From Xanthocytophaga agilis (lineage in GTDB: Bacteria > Bacteroidota > Bacteroidia > Cytophagales > 172606-1), in assembly GCF_030068605.1 (NCBI RefSeq), contig NZ_JASJOU010000004.1, positions 310,001-374,000 of the forward strand: 64,000 nucleotides of DNA, written 5' to 3'. This document shows positions 46,052 through 54,304 of this stretch, piece by piece. Positions within the stretch are counted from its first letter, which is position 1. Each line of letters opens with the position of its first letter. The notes under the pieces were generated by a model. That model saw only the letters and a list, made by a program, of their open reading frames with translations, ran no database searches and was not told where the DNA came from. Both the position numbers and the translations under genes were made by a program.

Positions 46052-48373
46052 ATGCTAAAGCATTTCAACGCTGGAACAAAGATCTTGCTCTTGCTGGGCT
46101 TTCAGGCTGGTCTTATAGTTACATATACAGCTTTTTTTTCTGGAAAATCTACAGCTTTACATAAAGCAGGATTTATACTTATATCTCTGTTCCTGATTTT
46201 TTATATCGGGTATGCTATATGGAAACAATGGATTGAACCTTTAAAACAGCTAGATATACTAACAGCAAAAATAGTTAATCAGGAAGCGGATATTGAATTT
46301 CAGAACCTTCGTGGGCAGGAAAACATTTCAGGTTATCTTACTGCTATTCATAAAGATAGAAATGAGGTGGTGAAGTTTGTAGAAGAAATATCACATGGAA
46401 ACATGGAGGCTGATATACTAAATCTGGATAGGGATAAAGGAATAGGAAAAGCTTTGTTATCCATGCGTGCCAAACTAAAAGAGAAAGCAGATGAAGAAGG
46501 TAGACGAAACTGGGAAATTGCAGGAAGTACCTTATTAGGTGATGAACTTCGCAAGCATCAACATCTGAATCTGAACCAGGTAAGCCTGCATTTTTTGCGT
46601 CAGTTGATTGAGTACTGTCGTTTGAACCAAGGAGGGGTATTTCTGATCCAGGAAGAAGATGAGAAAAAATATATTGAACTAACAGGATGTATAGCCTATA
46701 ATAAACAGAAATTTATTGAGAAACGACTACAATGGGGACAAGGTCTTGTCGGGCAATGTATTTTAGAGAAAGAATCCATTTATATAGAAGAAGTTCCTTC
46801 TCACTATGTTTCTATTACATCAGGTTTAGGTGAGGCAACACCTCGCTCAATTCTATTGGTGCCCATTGCGTATAAGGAAGAAGTGCTGGGTGTAGTCGAA
46901 GTGGCCTCGTTCCGGAAGCTGCAGCCACATGAAATCCATTTTCTGGAAACCAGTTGTGAGATATTTGGTTCGGTGATCTACAATGCCAAAATCAATGAAC
47001 ATACGCAGAAGCTGTTAACCCAGACGCAGAAAATAGCTGAAGAACTAGCTTCAAAAGAAGAAATGATGCGTAACAACGCACAAGAACTTATTGCAACGCA
47101 GGAAGAGCTCAATGTACAGCTTCGTCAGATTGAACGGCAGGCAAACCTGACTCAATCTATGATCGAGGCTATCAACAAAACGAATGCAAGTATCGAACTG
47201 GATAGAGAGGGAACCATTATTTCTGCCAATGAGATGTATCTGAGCCTGATGGAGTATTCCAGGGAAGAGATTGTTGGAAAGAAGGAGCGACAGTTTGTTG
47301 CTATGGATGAGCTCGTAAGTCAGCGGTATGAAATGATGTGGGATAGTATCAAAAATGGTTCTTTTAATTCCGGTGAATTCAAACGTATCAATAAACGAGG
47401 TAAAGAACTTTGGCTATCAGGTACGTATAGTCCAATATTTGATATTGATGGAAAACTACTGAAGATTGTTCAGCTGGCACAATTTACTACAGAGCAACGG
47501 GAAAAGGAGATGGAATACATTCACAAGTTGAATGCGATGAACCAATCCATATACTGTCTGGAGTTAACATATGAAGGGCGAGTTATTTATTCTAATAATG
47601 TGTTCCAGAAAGAGTTTGGCTATAAACGTAGTGAAATCACGAGCCGTAACTTTAGAGATTTTCTGGCTGATCCAACCAAGGCAGATGTCGATATAGAACA
47701 TCTGTGTGATGCCACCAAGAACCCAATGCAGAATAGTGTTGTATTGAAGTTCTTGACAAAAGATAGCAGAGAGAAATATTTTGTATGCTCCTTTAGTCCA
47801 ATTAAGAATCTTTCAGGTGAAGTAAGTAAGATATTGCTGATTATGATTGATTTTACCCGTCAGCATGAATTACAGGAAGAGATTGGCGATATATTAATTA
47901 AGGAACGAAGAGAGAAAGCCGTTCTTGCATTGAATTCTGCTATGGTAGGTGCCTTTGCAGATCATTTTGCCGGACTGGTTGTGGACCTGGAGAATAACTA
48001 TGATTATGAAGATATTCTATATACTCTGAAAGGAAAAGAACACACTATCCCTCAGCTCACAGTTGGCAAAGATGGTATGATTATATCTATTAATGCCCGA
48101 GCCATGGACGCTTTAGGAATACCGGCATTGACAGGAAATTCAATGTTTATTCAAGATCACTTGTACTTTGTATGTGATGAAGAGCGGCAAGCCTTTTATG
48201 AAAGTATGGGGCAGGCATCCTTAAAAGAAATAAAATTAAAGGTGCAGGAGAAAGATGGTACCCTGACACGATTTATCGCATTCATTGCACCTGATTTTAA
48301 AGACAATAGATTTTCTTCTTCATTGGTTGTGTTTATTCATAGTGATCCCAATCAACAGCATTCCACTGACTGA
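46052..48373 (+). CDS. Membrane HAMP-GAF-PAS sensor without a recognisable output domain
   Basis: A 773-residue protein. Two membrane spans (about 10-30 and 37-58) with almost no periplasmic loop are followed by a HAMP-like helix, a GAF domain (about 165-315; GLVGQCILEKESIYIEEVP, SILLVPI), a coiled-coil linker with ELIATQEELNVQL, a PAS domain (about 370-480), a second PAS (about 490-605), and a C-terminal PAS-like region (about 650-765). There is no MCP signalling tip, histidine-kinase H-box, GGDEF or EAL motif. Its first PAS domain (SGEFKRINKRGKELWLSGTYSPIFD) resembles PAS4 and PAS5 of the operon's receptor, so I infer a protein-protein sensor or scaffold that acts on the receptor array. It sits between cheC and cheR. 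Confidence 0.85.
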   Translation: MLKHFNAGTKILLLLGFQAGLIVTYTAFFSGKSTALHKAGFILISLFLIFYIGYAIWKQWIEPLKQLDILTAKIVNQEADIEFQNLRGQENISGYLTAIHKDRNEVVKFVEEISHGNMEADILNLDRDKGIGKALLSMRAKLKEKADEEGRRNWEIAGSTLLGDELRKHQHLNLNQVSLHFLRQLIEYCRLNQGGVFLIQEEDEKKYIELTGCIAYNKQKFIEKRLQWGQGLVGQCILEKESIYIEEVPSHYVSITSGLGEATPRSILLVPIAYKEEVLGVVEVASFRKLQPHEIHFLETSCEIFGSVIYNAKINEHTQKLLTQTQKIAEELASKEEMMRNNAQELIATQEELNVQLRQIERQANLTQSMIEAINKTNASIELDREGTIISANEMYLSLMEYSREEIVGKKERQFVAMDELVSQRYEMMWDSIKNGSFNSGEFKRINKRGKELWLSGTYSPIFDIDGKLLKIVQLAQFTTEQREKEMEYIHKLNAMNQSIYCLELTYEGRVIYSNNVFQKEFGYKRSEITSRNFRDFLADPTKADVDIEHLCDATKNPMQNSVVLKFLTKDSREKYFVCSFSPIKNLSGEVSKILLIMIDFTRQHELQEEIGDILIKERREKAVLALNSAMVGAFADHFAGLVVDLENNYDYEDILYTLKGKEHTIPQLTVGKDGMIISINARAMDALGIPALTGNSMFIQDHLYFVCDEERQAFYESMGQASLKEIKLKVQEKDGTLTRFIAFIAPDFKDNRFSSSLVVFIHSDPNQQHSTD

Positions 48374-48412
48374 TTCAGGTTATTTTAGGTCGTTATTAAT
48401 AAGTTAAGTTGA

Positions 48413-49234
48413 ATGCAGAATACAAATCAACTCACTCAGGAAGAATTGGATTCTTTAATCCGCGCTATTTATGGAAGGTATGGCCTGGATTTTTCAAACT
48501 ATGAACCGTTGTCATTGAGTAGACGAATTAACCGGATTATTGCCAAATACAATCTGGAAAATTCATTGGGTCTGTGGCGTAAAATTATCTACGATTCCAG
48601 TTTTATTCAATGCTTTATTGATGAGATTACTGTAGGACTTACCGAAATGTTCAGGAATCAGGACTTCTGGATTAAGTTACGGACAGATGTACTACCCGTA
48701 TATGAGTCTAAGGACAATCTTTCTATCTGGCATGCCGGATGCTCAACAGGTGAGGAAGTGTATTCGATGGCTATTACACTTGAAGAAGAGGAAATTAGTT
48801 CTAATGTGTCTATAATTGCCACAGACCTTAATAGTAGTTCTATCCGAAATGCCCGACAAGGTAAGTTTTCTTCTCTGTACCAGAAAACGTATACAGACAA
48901 TTATGCTGCTGCACAGGGAAAGAAGGAGCTAAATGCTTATTATTCTCTGGCAGAAGAGAATATGGTGTTTAATAAAGTTAGTACTCACAATATTGTCTTT
49001 GACCAGCACAATCTGGTAAAAGACGAAATGCCACAGGTGTTTGATATGATCTTATGCCGCAATGTGATGATCTATTTTGATGAAGTCCTAAAAATGAAAG
49101 TGTTGAAGCTTTTTCATGACTGTTTGCCAGAAGGAGGGTTTCTCAGTATTGGCTATTATGATACACTTCCCAAAGGCTACAAAGATCTGTTCTACACTTA
49201 CGATGCTTCCTGCAAGATTTATCAGAAAATATAG
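48413..49234 (+). CDS. cheR: CheR protein-glutamate methyltransferase
   Basis: A 273-residue SAM-dependent methyltransferase that methylates receptor glutamates. It has an N-terminal helical domain (about 1-75), then a Rossmann domain with the SAM motif IWHAGCSTGEEVYSMA (about 107-122), IIATDLNSSSI and the FDMILCRNVMIYFD motif. The C-terminus ends soon after the Rossmann fold, with no TPR extension. It starts 40 bp after the PAS sensor and is the last gene of the operon, ending 28 bp before the convergent DMT transporter gene. The receptor lacks the pentapeptide tether, so CheR must find its substrate without it. Confidence 0.94.
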   Translation: MQNTNQLTQEELDSLIRAIYGRYGLDFSNYEPLSLSRRINRIIAKYNLENSLGLWRKIIYDSSFIQCFIDEITVGLTEMFRNQDFWIKLRTDVLPVYESKDNLSIWHAGCSTGEEVYSMAITLEEEEISSNVSIIATDLNSSSIRNARQGKFSSLYQKTYTDNYAAAQGKKELNAYYSLAEENMVFNKVSTHNIVFDQHNLVKDEMPQVFDMILCRNVMIYFDEVLKMKVLKLFHDCLPEGGFLSIGYYDTLPKGYKDLFYTYDASCKIYQKI

Positions 49235-49261
49235 TTTGTGTTCAATTTCCTGGAACTGGTT

Positions 49262-50203
49262 TTACTTAGCCTTTGTAGTTCTTATTGATCGATATGAAGG
49301 TAGGTTAATAAGTAATATACCTATAAGAATTACAACCAGTGCAAGCAATTGAAGTAGTGACAAAGTTTCGTTTGCCAGTATCCAGCCAAATAAAACTGCT
49401 ACCACCGGATTTACATACGTGTGAGTACTTACCAAAGCAGGGGGTAAGAAAGTAATAAGCCATACAAAGGACAGATATGCTGCCAGAGAGCCCATAAAGA
49501 TCAGGAATAACAACCCACTCCATGCTTGCCAGGATACATTTCGTATAGCAAAGGAAGACCATTCATGGGTGAGAGTACTTAATAGAAAGCATCCTATTCC
49601 TGCTGCAAATAATTGAATGCCGGCATTGGCAATAACAGATGCAGAAAAGGCATTGGTTTTTGAATACAAAGAACCTATAACCCAGAATACTGCACTCACT
49701 AATACTACCAGAGAGGCTATAAATGCATATTGACTAGATGAGGTAGCAAGTTGTGTCTGATCCTGCCATTGGAAAAATAAAATAATACCAACAAAGCCAA
49801 TCAACAGACCTGCAATAATACTTTTATTGGCAAAATAGAAACTCCAGCGTTTTTTGTCCAATAACAAAAACCAGAAGGGCTCTGTTGCTATCAGAATAGC
49901 GGCCTGTCCTGAAGTAATATATTGTTCTGCCCAGGCAACCATGCCTGAACCTCCTACCAGCATCAGAATGCCACTGATTACATTAATTCTAATAGACCTG
50001 CCATCTGGTTGTTCTTCTTTGCGGGCACGACTTATAAGGTAAAGTAAGATTCCAGCTGTCAGGTAACGAATGCCGGATAGGATGAAGGGGGGGAAACCCT
50101 GAAGACCAAAGCGAACTGCCAGATAGGTTGAACCCCAGATTACATAAATATTAAAAAATGCCAGAATAATTAGCCATCTGGGCGTTGATGAGGCTGATGT
50201 CAT
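49262..50203 (-). CDS. DMT-superfamily EamA transporter
   Basis: A 313-residue protein from the ATG at 50203 (an in-frame ATG at 50275 would add 24 polar residues before the first span). It has about ten membrane segments in two EamA halves. The first half starts with LAFFNIYVIWGSTYLAVRFGLQGFPPF, a motif shared with drug/metabolite exporters of the RhtA/YedA type. The C-terminal half ends with the usual VILIGILLIN. It probably exports amino acids or metabolites; the substrate is not known. It is convergent with cheR and likely unrelated to chemotaxis. Confidence 0.88.
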   Translation of the reverse strand: MTSASSTPRWLIILAFFNIYVIWGSTYLAVRFGLQGFPPFILSGIRYLTAGILLYLISRARKEEQPDGRSIRINVISGILMLVGGSGMVAWAEQYITSGQAAILIATEPFWFLLLDKKRWSFYFANKSIIAGLLIGFVGIILFFQWQDQTQLATSSSQYAFIASLVVLVSAVFWVIGSLYSKTNAFSASVIANAGIQLFAAGIGCFLLSTLTHEWSSFAIRNVSWQAWSGLLFLIFMGSLAAYLSFVWLITFLPPALVSTHTYVNPVVAVLFGWILANETLSLLQLLALVVILIGILLINLPSYRSIRTTKAK

Positions 50204-50314
50204 GAACAGAATTGTATGGTATAGTAATACAGTAAACTTACAGGAGTATTTTTGATAATCAAAGCTTCCATACATTTACTGTATTACTACTTCTATTTCT
50301 CAGCAACAGAGAGG

Positions 50315-50635
50315 TTATTGTAACTCCCCAGCTATCTGAAATATACTACCTTGCATTGCCTCTGAGATTCTAAGCTGGCAGGCAAGTCGGCTGTGATTGG
50401 TCGCATTTGGTAAAGTATCCAGCATATCCAGTTCCATATCCGAGGGCTGCGGTAGTAAATCATTACCCTGAAGTACCTGAACATGACAGGTTGCACACAA
50501 GGCCATTCCTCCACAGGTTGCCAGTATATCATATTCAGATGCTTTCAACACTTCCATCAGGCTGAGGTTCATATCATCAGGAGCCTCTATCGATTGCCTT
50601 TCTCCATTGCGATCTTCAATTGTGAACTGAATCAT
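50315..50635 (-). CDS. [2Fe-2S] ferredoxin, adrenodoxin-like
   Basis: A 106-residue ferredoxin with the cluster ligands Cys41, Cys47, Cys50 and Cys86 (C-x5-C-x2-C-x35-C), the pattern of the adrenodoxin/vertebrate-type group, with GGMALC and ATCHVQVL around them. It is an electron carrier in the cytoplasm. Its ATG lies 2 bp beyond the stop of the reductase gene, so the two are co-translated and it is the natural acceptor or donor of that reductase. Partners that use the electrons, such as a P450 or Fe-S assembly, are not visible here. Confidence 0.92.
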   Translation of the reverse strand: MIQFTIEDRNGERQSIEAPDDMNLSLMEVLKASEYDILATCGGMALCATCHVQVLQGNDLLPQPSDMELDMLDTLPNATNHSRLACQLRISEAMQGSIFQIAGELQ

Positions 50636-50637
50636 AA

Positions 50638-51648
50638 TTAAAATGCATTTACACCATTAACGGTGGTATATTTAAAACTTAATTTCTGATTGGGATATAC
50701 ATATTTAAAAGCACTTTGTGCCATCAATGCGGCTTCATGAAAACCACATAAAATCAACTTTAGCTTTCCAGGATATGTGTTTATATCTCCAATGGCATAG
50801 ATACGTTCTACATTGGTAGAATAATCTTCTGTGTTGACCGAAATCGCTGATTTATCAATTGTCAATCCCCAGTCTGCAATAGGCCCCAGTTTTGGAGTAA
50901 GTCCGAATAAGGGGATCAGGTGGTCTGCTGTCAGTGTAGTGATTGCATTATCCTTTCCAGAGATGGATACTGTGTTTAGATGCCCATTACCATTGATGGC
51001 TACTACATTTGATTTTAGCAAAAGATTAATTTTTCCCTGATGCGCTAATTCAAATACTTTCTCAGCAGAGTCTGGAGCTCCTCTGAATGTTTCTCCTCTG
51101 TGTACTAGCGTTACTTCTTTAGCTACGTTTGAGAGAAATAGTGTCCAGTCTAAAGCGGAATCTCCTCCGCCTGCCAGTACAATCCTGCGATCTCTGAACA
51201 ATTCCGGATTTTTAACCATATAGACTACTCCTTTGCCTTCAAACTCTTCCAGATGTTCAATCTCCGGTTTACGAGGTTCAAAACAACCAAGCCCTCCGGC
51301 AATTACTATTACCTGACAGGTAATCTCTGTTTTTTCATTGGTCGTTACTATAAACGAACCATCAGTTTGTTTTTCGACAGAATCTACCCGTTCGCCTAAT
51401 GTGAAGGTGGGATGAAAGGGCGCTATCTGCTCCATTAGCCGATCTACCAGATCCTGTGCTTTTACTTCCGGGTACCCGGGAATATCATAAATCGGTTTTT
51501 GTGGATATATTTCTGATAATTGGCCACCTATCTGAGGCAACGCATCAACCAAGTGGCAACGCATTTTTAATAATCCTGCTTCAAATACTGCAAAAAGTCC
51601 AACTGGACCGGCTCCAATGATACATATATCAGTTACTATCTTTTCCAT
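50638..51648 (-). CDS. Ferredoxin-NAD(P)+ reductase, thioredoxin-reductase-like type
   Basis: A 336-residue flavoprotein from the ATG at 51648. It has the FAD motif IGAGPVGLFAV at the N-terminus, an LGERVDSV segment, the NAD(P) motif VLAGGGDSALDWTLFL near residue 155, and the C-terminal YAIGDINTYPGKLKLILCGFHEAALMA. No CxxC pair is present, which separates the YumC/TrxR-like FNR type from thioredoxin reductase. It reduces or oxidises ferredoxin with NADPH. The [2Fe-2S] ferredoxin gene starts 2 bp downstream, which strongly supports this call. An in-frame ATG at 51720 would add 24 residues with no motif. Confidence 0.92.
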   Translation of the reverse strand: MEKIVTDICIIGAGPVGLFAVFEAGLLKMRCHLVDALPQIGGQLSEIYPQKPIYDIPGYPEVKAQDLVDRLMEQIAPFHPTFTLGERVDSVEKQTDGSFIVTTNEKTEITCQVIVIAGGLGCFEPRKPEIEHLEEFEGKGVVYMVKNPELFRDRRIVLAGGGDSALDWTLFLSNVAKEVTLVHRGETFRGAPDSAEKVFELAHQGKINLLLKSNVVAINGNGHLNTVSISGKDNAITTLTADHLIPLFGLTPKLGPIADWGLTIDKSAISVNTEDYSTNVERIYAIGDINTYPGKLKLILCGFHEAALMAQSAFKYVYPNQKLSFKYTTVNGVNAF

Positions 51649-51839
51649 TTTATTGTTTGTATGCTTATAGTATGTAATTCTTTGTAAAAGTGGAATAACT
51701 TGCAGAATACAGCCAATCAATATTTTTTATTAGTCATAACTTTTAGTTATATTCTGTTAGAATAACATTTTGGTGAGGAGATTAGTTGAATTTGTTAAGT
51801 TTTATTTTAGAAATTTTTCCTTAGGATAATTATAAAACT

Positions 51840-52253
51840 ATGTGGTGGATATATGCATTATTGTCAGCTGTTTTTGCAGCATTAACAACCATTCTTGCCA
51901 AGATGGGGATTAAAGGAGTAAGTTCTGATCTGGCTACTGCCATTCGTACTCTGGTGATTGTTATACTGGCATGGATTATCGTTTGGAATAAAAGAGAAGC
52001 TAAAGGGTTAATCACATTGACTCAAACAAATTGGACATTTTTGATTCTTTCAGGTCTGGCAACCGGCTTTTCCTGGCTTTGCTACTTTAAAGCGCTACAG
52101 TTAGGGGATGTATCGAAAGTAGCTCCTATTGATAAGTTAAGTGTAGCATTGACCATTGTATTGTCTGTAATATTTCTTGGCGAAACACTTACAGTCAAAA
52201 CTGCAATAGGCGCTAGTTTAATTATTGCAGGTACCATGATTTTAATTCTATGA
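51840..52253 (+). CDS. EamA-domain transporter of the half-size (four to five span) type
   Basis: A 137-residue integral membrane protein with about five hydrophobic segments that match one EamA domain (MWWIYALLSAVFAALTTILAKMGIKGVSSDLATAIRT, then YFKALQLGDVSKVAPIDKLSV). Half-size members of the DMT superfamily act as dimers, as in small multidrug or metabolite carriers. It lies 192 bp from the divergent ferredoxin-reductase gene. The substrate is unknown. Its ATG at 51840 follows AT-rich DNA with no clear Shine-Dalgarno sequence. Confidence 0.85.
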   Translation: MWWIYALLSAVFAALTTILAKMGIKGVSSDLATAIRTLVIVILAWIIVWNKREAKGLITLTQTNWTFLILSGLATGFSWLCYFKALQLGDVSKVAPIDKLSVALTIVLSVIFLGETLTVKTAIGASLIIAGTMILIL

Positions 52254-53092
52254 TAAATGTCTTTTACTGAAAAAGGCTTTGTAGAAATACTGAAAGTAAA
52301 ACCCAAATGGTAAAAATGCAGCCTGAAAAAGTGAAAATAATCTACTATAAGAACATTAGCTTTTTAAGTGTAATTTTTATTTTCTTTTCGAAATATCTCT
52401 TCATAAACGATTTGTTTAGTGATGTGCAAAATAGATAACTTACATTTAAGCTAATGTATAGGCAGTATTTATTTTAATAGTTGTGTTAATTATGAAAAAT
52501 TATTCCTGACTTAAGATAAGGTAGACTAAACACTTTTTTATAGAATAGTTATAATCAGGTACTTGGAGTATAACCTTAAATGTGTTGTGGAAATAATAGT
52601 TAAACTACAAGAGATTTGTGTCTGTTATACGTACTATTGAGACCTTAGTAAATAGGATAAATTGTATGCAAGGGCACAATTGTAGCTTTACTACTTAACT
52701 AGAAGATGAGTATTTCTATATAGGTTTTGATCAGACTAGTGTTTTAAATTTATATAATAATTACATAATCGATGGTAAACTTACATACGAAAGGAGATTT
52801 ACATTCTATAGGTGTGTAGGCATATATGAAAGTTGAAATCTTGTTTTTGTTCAAAAAAAGAAGAAAATGTTTTAATTATTGCATCTATGTTTCTAAGCCA
52901 GAAATTATAGCTATTGTATCTTATTGGCTTTTCTAGCCGTTTTTCTCTTTCCCTCTTTCCTTCTTACTATACTAATTGTTTGAGAATCATACCTGTGTTA
53001 CGTATAAGTTTCTTTTCATTTATATATAGAGAGTGTATAAAGTAATTTTGTGGCAGGTCATTTCTTTTGTTGGTATTCTCTGTTATCAAGCC
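52254..53092. other. AT-rich intergenic region, about 840 bp
   Basis: No credible gene, RNA, repeat family or clear terminator seen. It includes a 60-bp GTG-started extension of the following frame (53033-53092) that I treat as non-coding. The promoter of the two-component pair at 53093 must lie here. Confidence 0.4.
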
Positions 53093-54304
53093 ATGACTTC
53101 ATCTAATTCTTATACTGTCCTGTATGTGGACGACGAGCCAAACAATCTTTTGGCCTTTAAAAGTGCTTTCTTTCGTTATTATACTATTCTGACTGCCAAC
53201 TCAGCTGCAGAAGCTCTCCGGTTATTGGCAGAACATCCGGTTCAGTTGATCGTAACAGATCAGCGAATGCCACAGATGAACGGACTGGAATTGCTTAAAA
53301 CTGTCAAAGAACAATATCCTGATATTATGCGAATGATAGTAACAGGTTATAGCGATTTGTCAGTTGTAATGAGTGCATTTAATGATGTTGGTATTTTCCA
53401 TTATGTATTGAAACCCTGGAATAATCAGGAGTTGCGTATAATTATGGATAATGCATTGACAAAATATCGTCTTACTCTTGAAAATGAGAGACTTATTCAA
53501 CAACTGACAGAGTCTAACACTCTTCTGGAAGTTAGAATACAGGAACGCACAAATGAACTTCTGGCAAAGAATCAGGAACTCAAACAACTAAACAAATTAA
53601 AGGATAAGTTGTTTTCAATCATTTCCCATGATTTGCGTTCTCCTATTGCGTCCTTGATGGCATTTACGAAGCTATATATGGAGGAACAGAACTTTACTCC
53701 TGAAGAATTTACAACTGTTATTGGGCAAATGAACAATACATTGGGTGATCTTTCATCCATGTTGCACAATATGTTAAGCTGGTCAAGGGAACAAATGAAT
53801 CAGACACCTTCTGTGCTTTCCCATTTCTCTCTGCAGTCTACAATGGAAAGTCATTTGGCTGCCTATAAATTAAGTGCATCCCAGAAACAGCTTTCTTTTC
53901 AGATTGACTGGCCTTCAGACCCGTTGGTAGTGTATGCGGATGCAGATCGGCTGAGTGTGGTTTTGCGTAATCTTATCTCCAATGCTATTAAGTTTACCCC
54001 TGTAGATGGTGTAATTACAGTAAAGCTGGAAAATAAGGATCATGAAGTAATTGTATCTGTTGAAGATACAGGAGTAGGAATATCACCTGAAAATATTCAT
54101 AAGCTCTTAGCAAGACAGGAACTGGTTTCCAGTCGGGGTACAGCCAATGAAAAAGGGACTGGATTAGGACTAATGCTTTGTCAGGAATATCTGGCAGACC
54201 TGGGAAGCTCTCTTCATGTACAGAGTGAACTGGACAAAGGTACTCGCTTTAGTTTTGCACTTCCATTATCTCTTACCTCTCAACTTCAAACTGTAGCAGT
54301 GTGA
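53093..54304 (+). CDS. Receiver-histidine kinase hybrid
   Basis: A 403-residue cytoplasmic protein from the ATG at 53093; the same frame opens with GTG at 53033 but adds only a hydrophobic, non-conserved tail. The N-terminal receiver (about 1-125) has acceptor Asp56 in IVTDQRMP and Lys in LKPWN. A coiled-coil helix (about 140-170) leads to the kinase core with His179 in SIISHDLRSP, an N-box RNLISNAIKF and G-boxes VEDTGVGI and GTGLGLMLC. The receiver sits in front of the kinase, so phosphorylation may set its activity. Its TGA stop overlaps the GTG start of the next kinase by 4 bp. Confidence 0.9.
   Translation: MTSSNSYTVLYVDDEPNNLLAFKSAFFRYYTILTANSAAEALRLLAEHPVQLIVTDQRMPQMNGLELLKTVKEQYPDIMRMIVTGYSDLSVVMSAFNDVGIFHYVLKPWNNQELRIIMDNALTKYRLTLENERLIQQLTESNTLLEVRIQERTNELLAKNQELKQLNKLKDKLFSIISHDLRSPIASLMAFTKLYMEEQNFTPEEFTTVIGQMNNTLGDLSSMLHNMLSWSREQMNQTPSVLSHFSLQSTMESHLAAYKLSASQKQLSFQIDWPSDPLVVYADADRLSVVLRNLISNAIKFTPVDGVITVKLENKDHEVIVSVEDTGVGISPENIHKLLARQELVSSRGTANEKGTGLGLMLCQEYLADLGSSLHVQSELDKGTRFSFALPLSLTSQLQTVAV

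Noticed and set aside
50638-51648. Calling the reductase a thioredoxin reductase
   Set aside because: There is no CxxC, and the adjacent co-translated ferredoxin fits a ferredoxin-NAD(P)+ reductase.
53033-53092. GTG-started extension of the receiver kinase
   Set aside because: Receiver domains normally begin close to the ATG at 53093; the extension is hydrophobic and unsupported.
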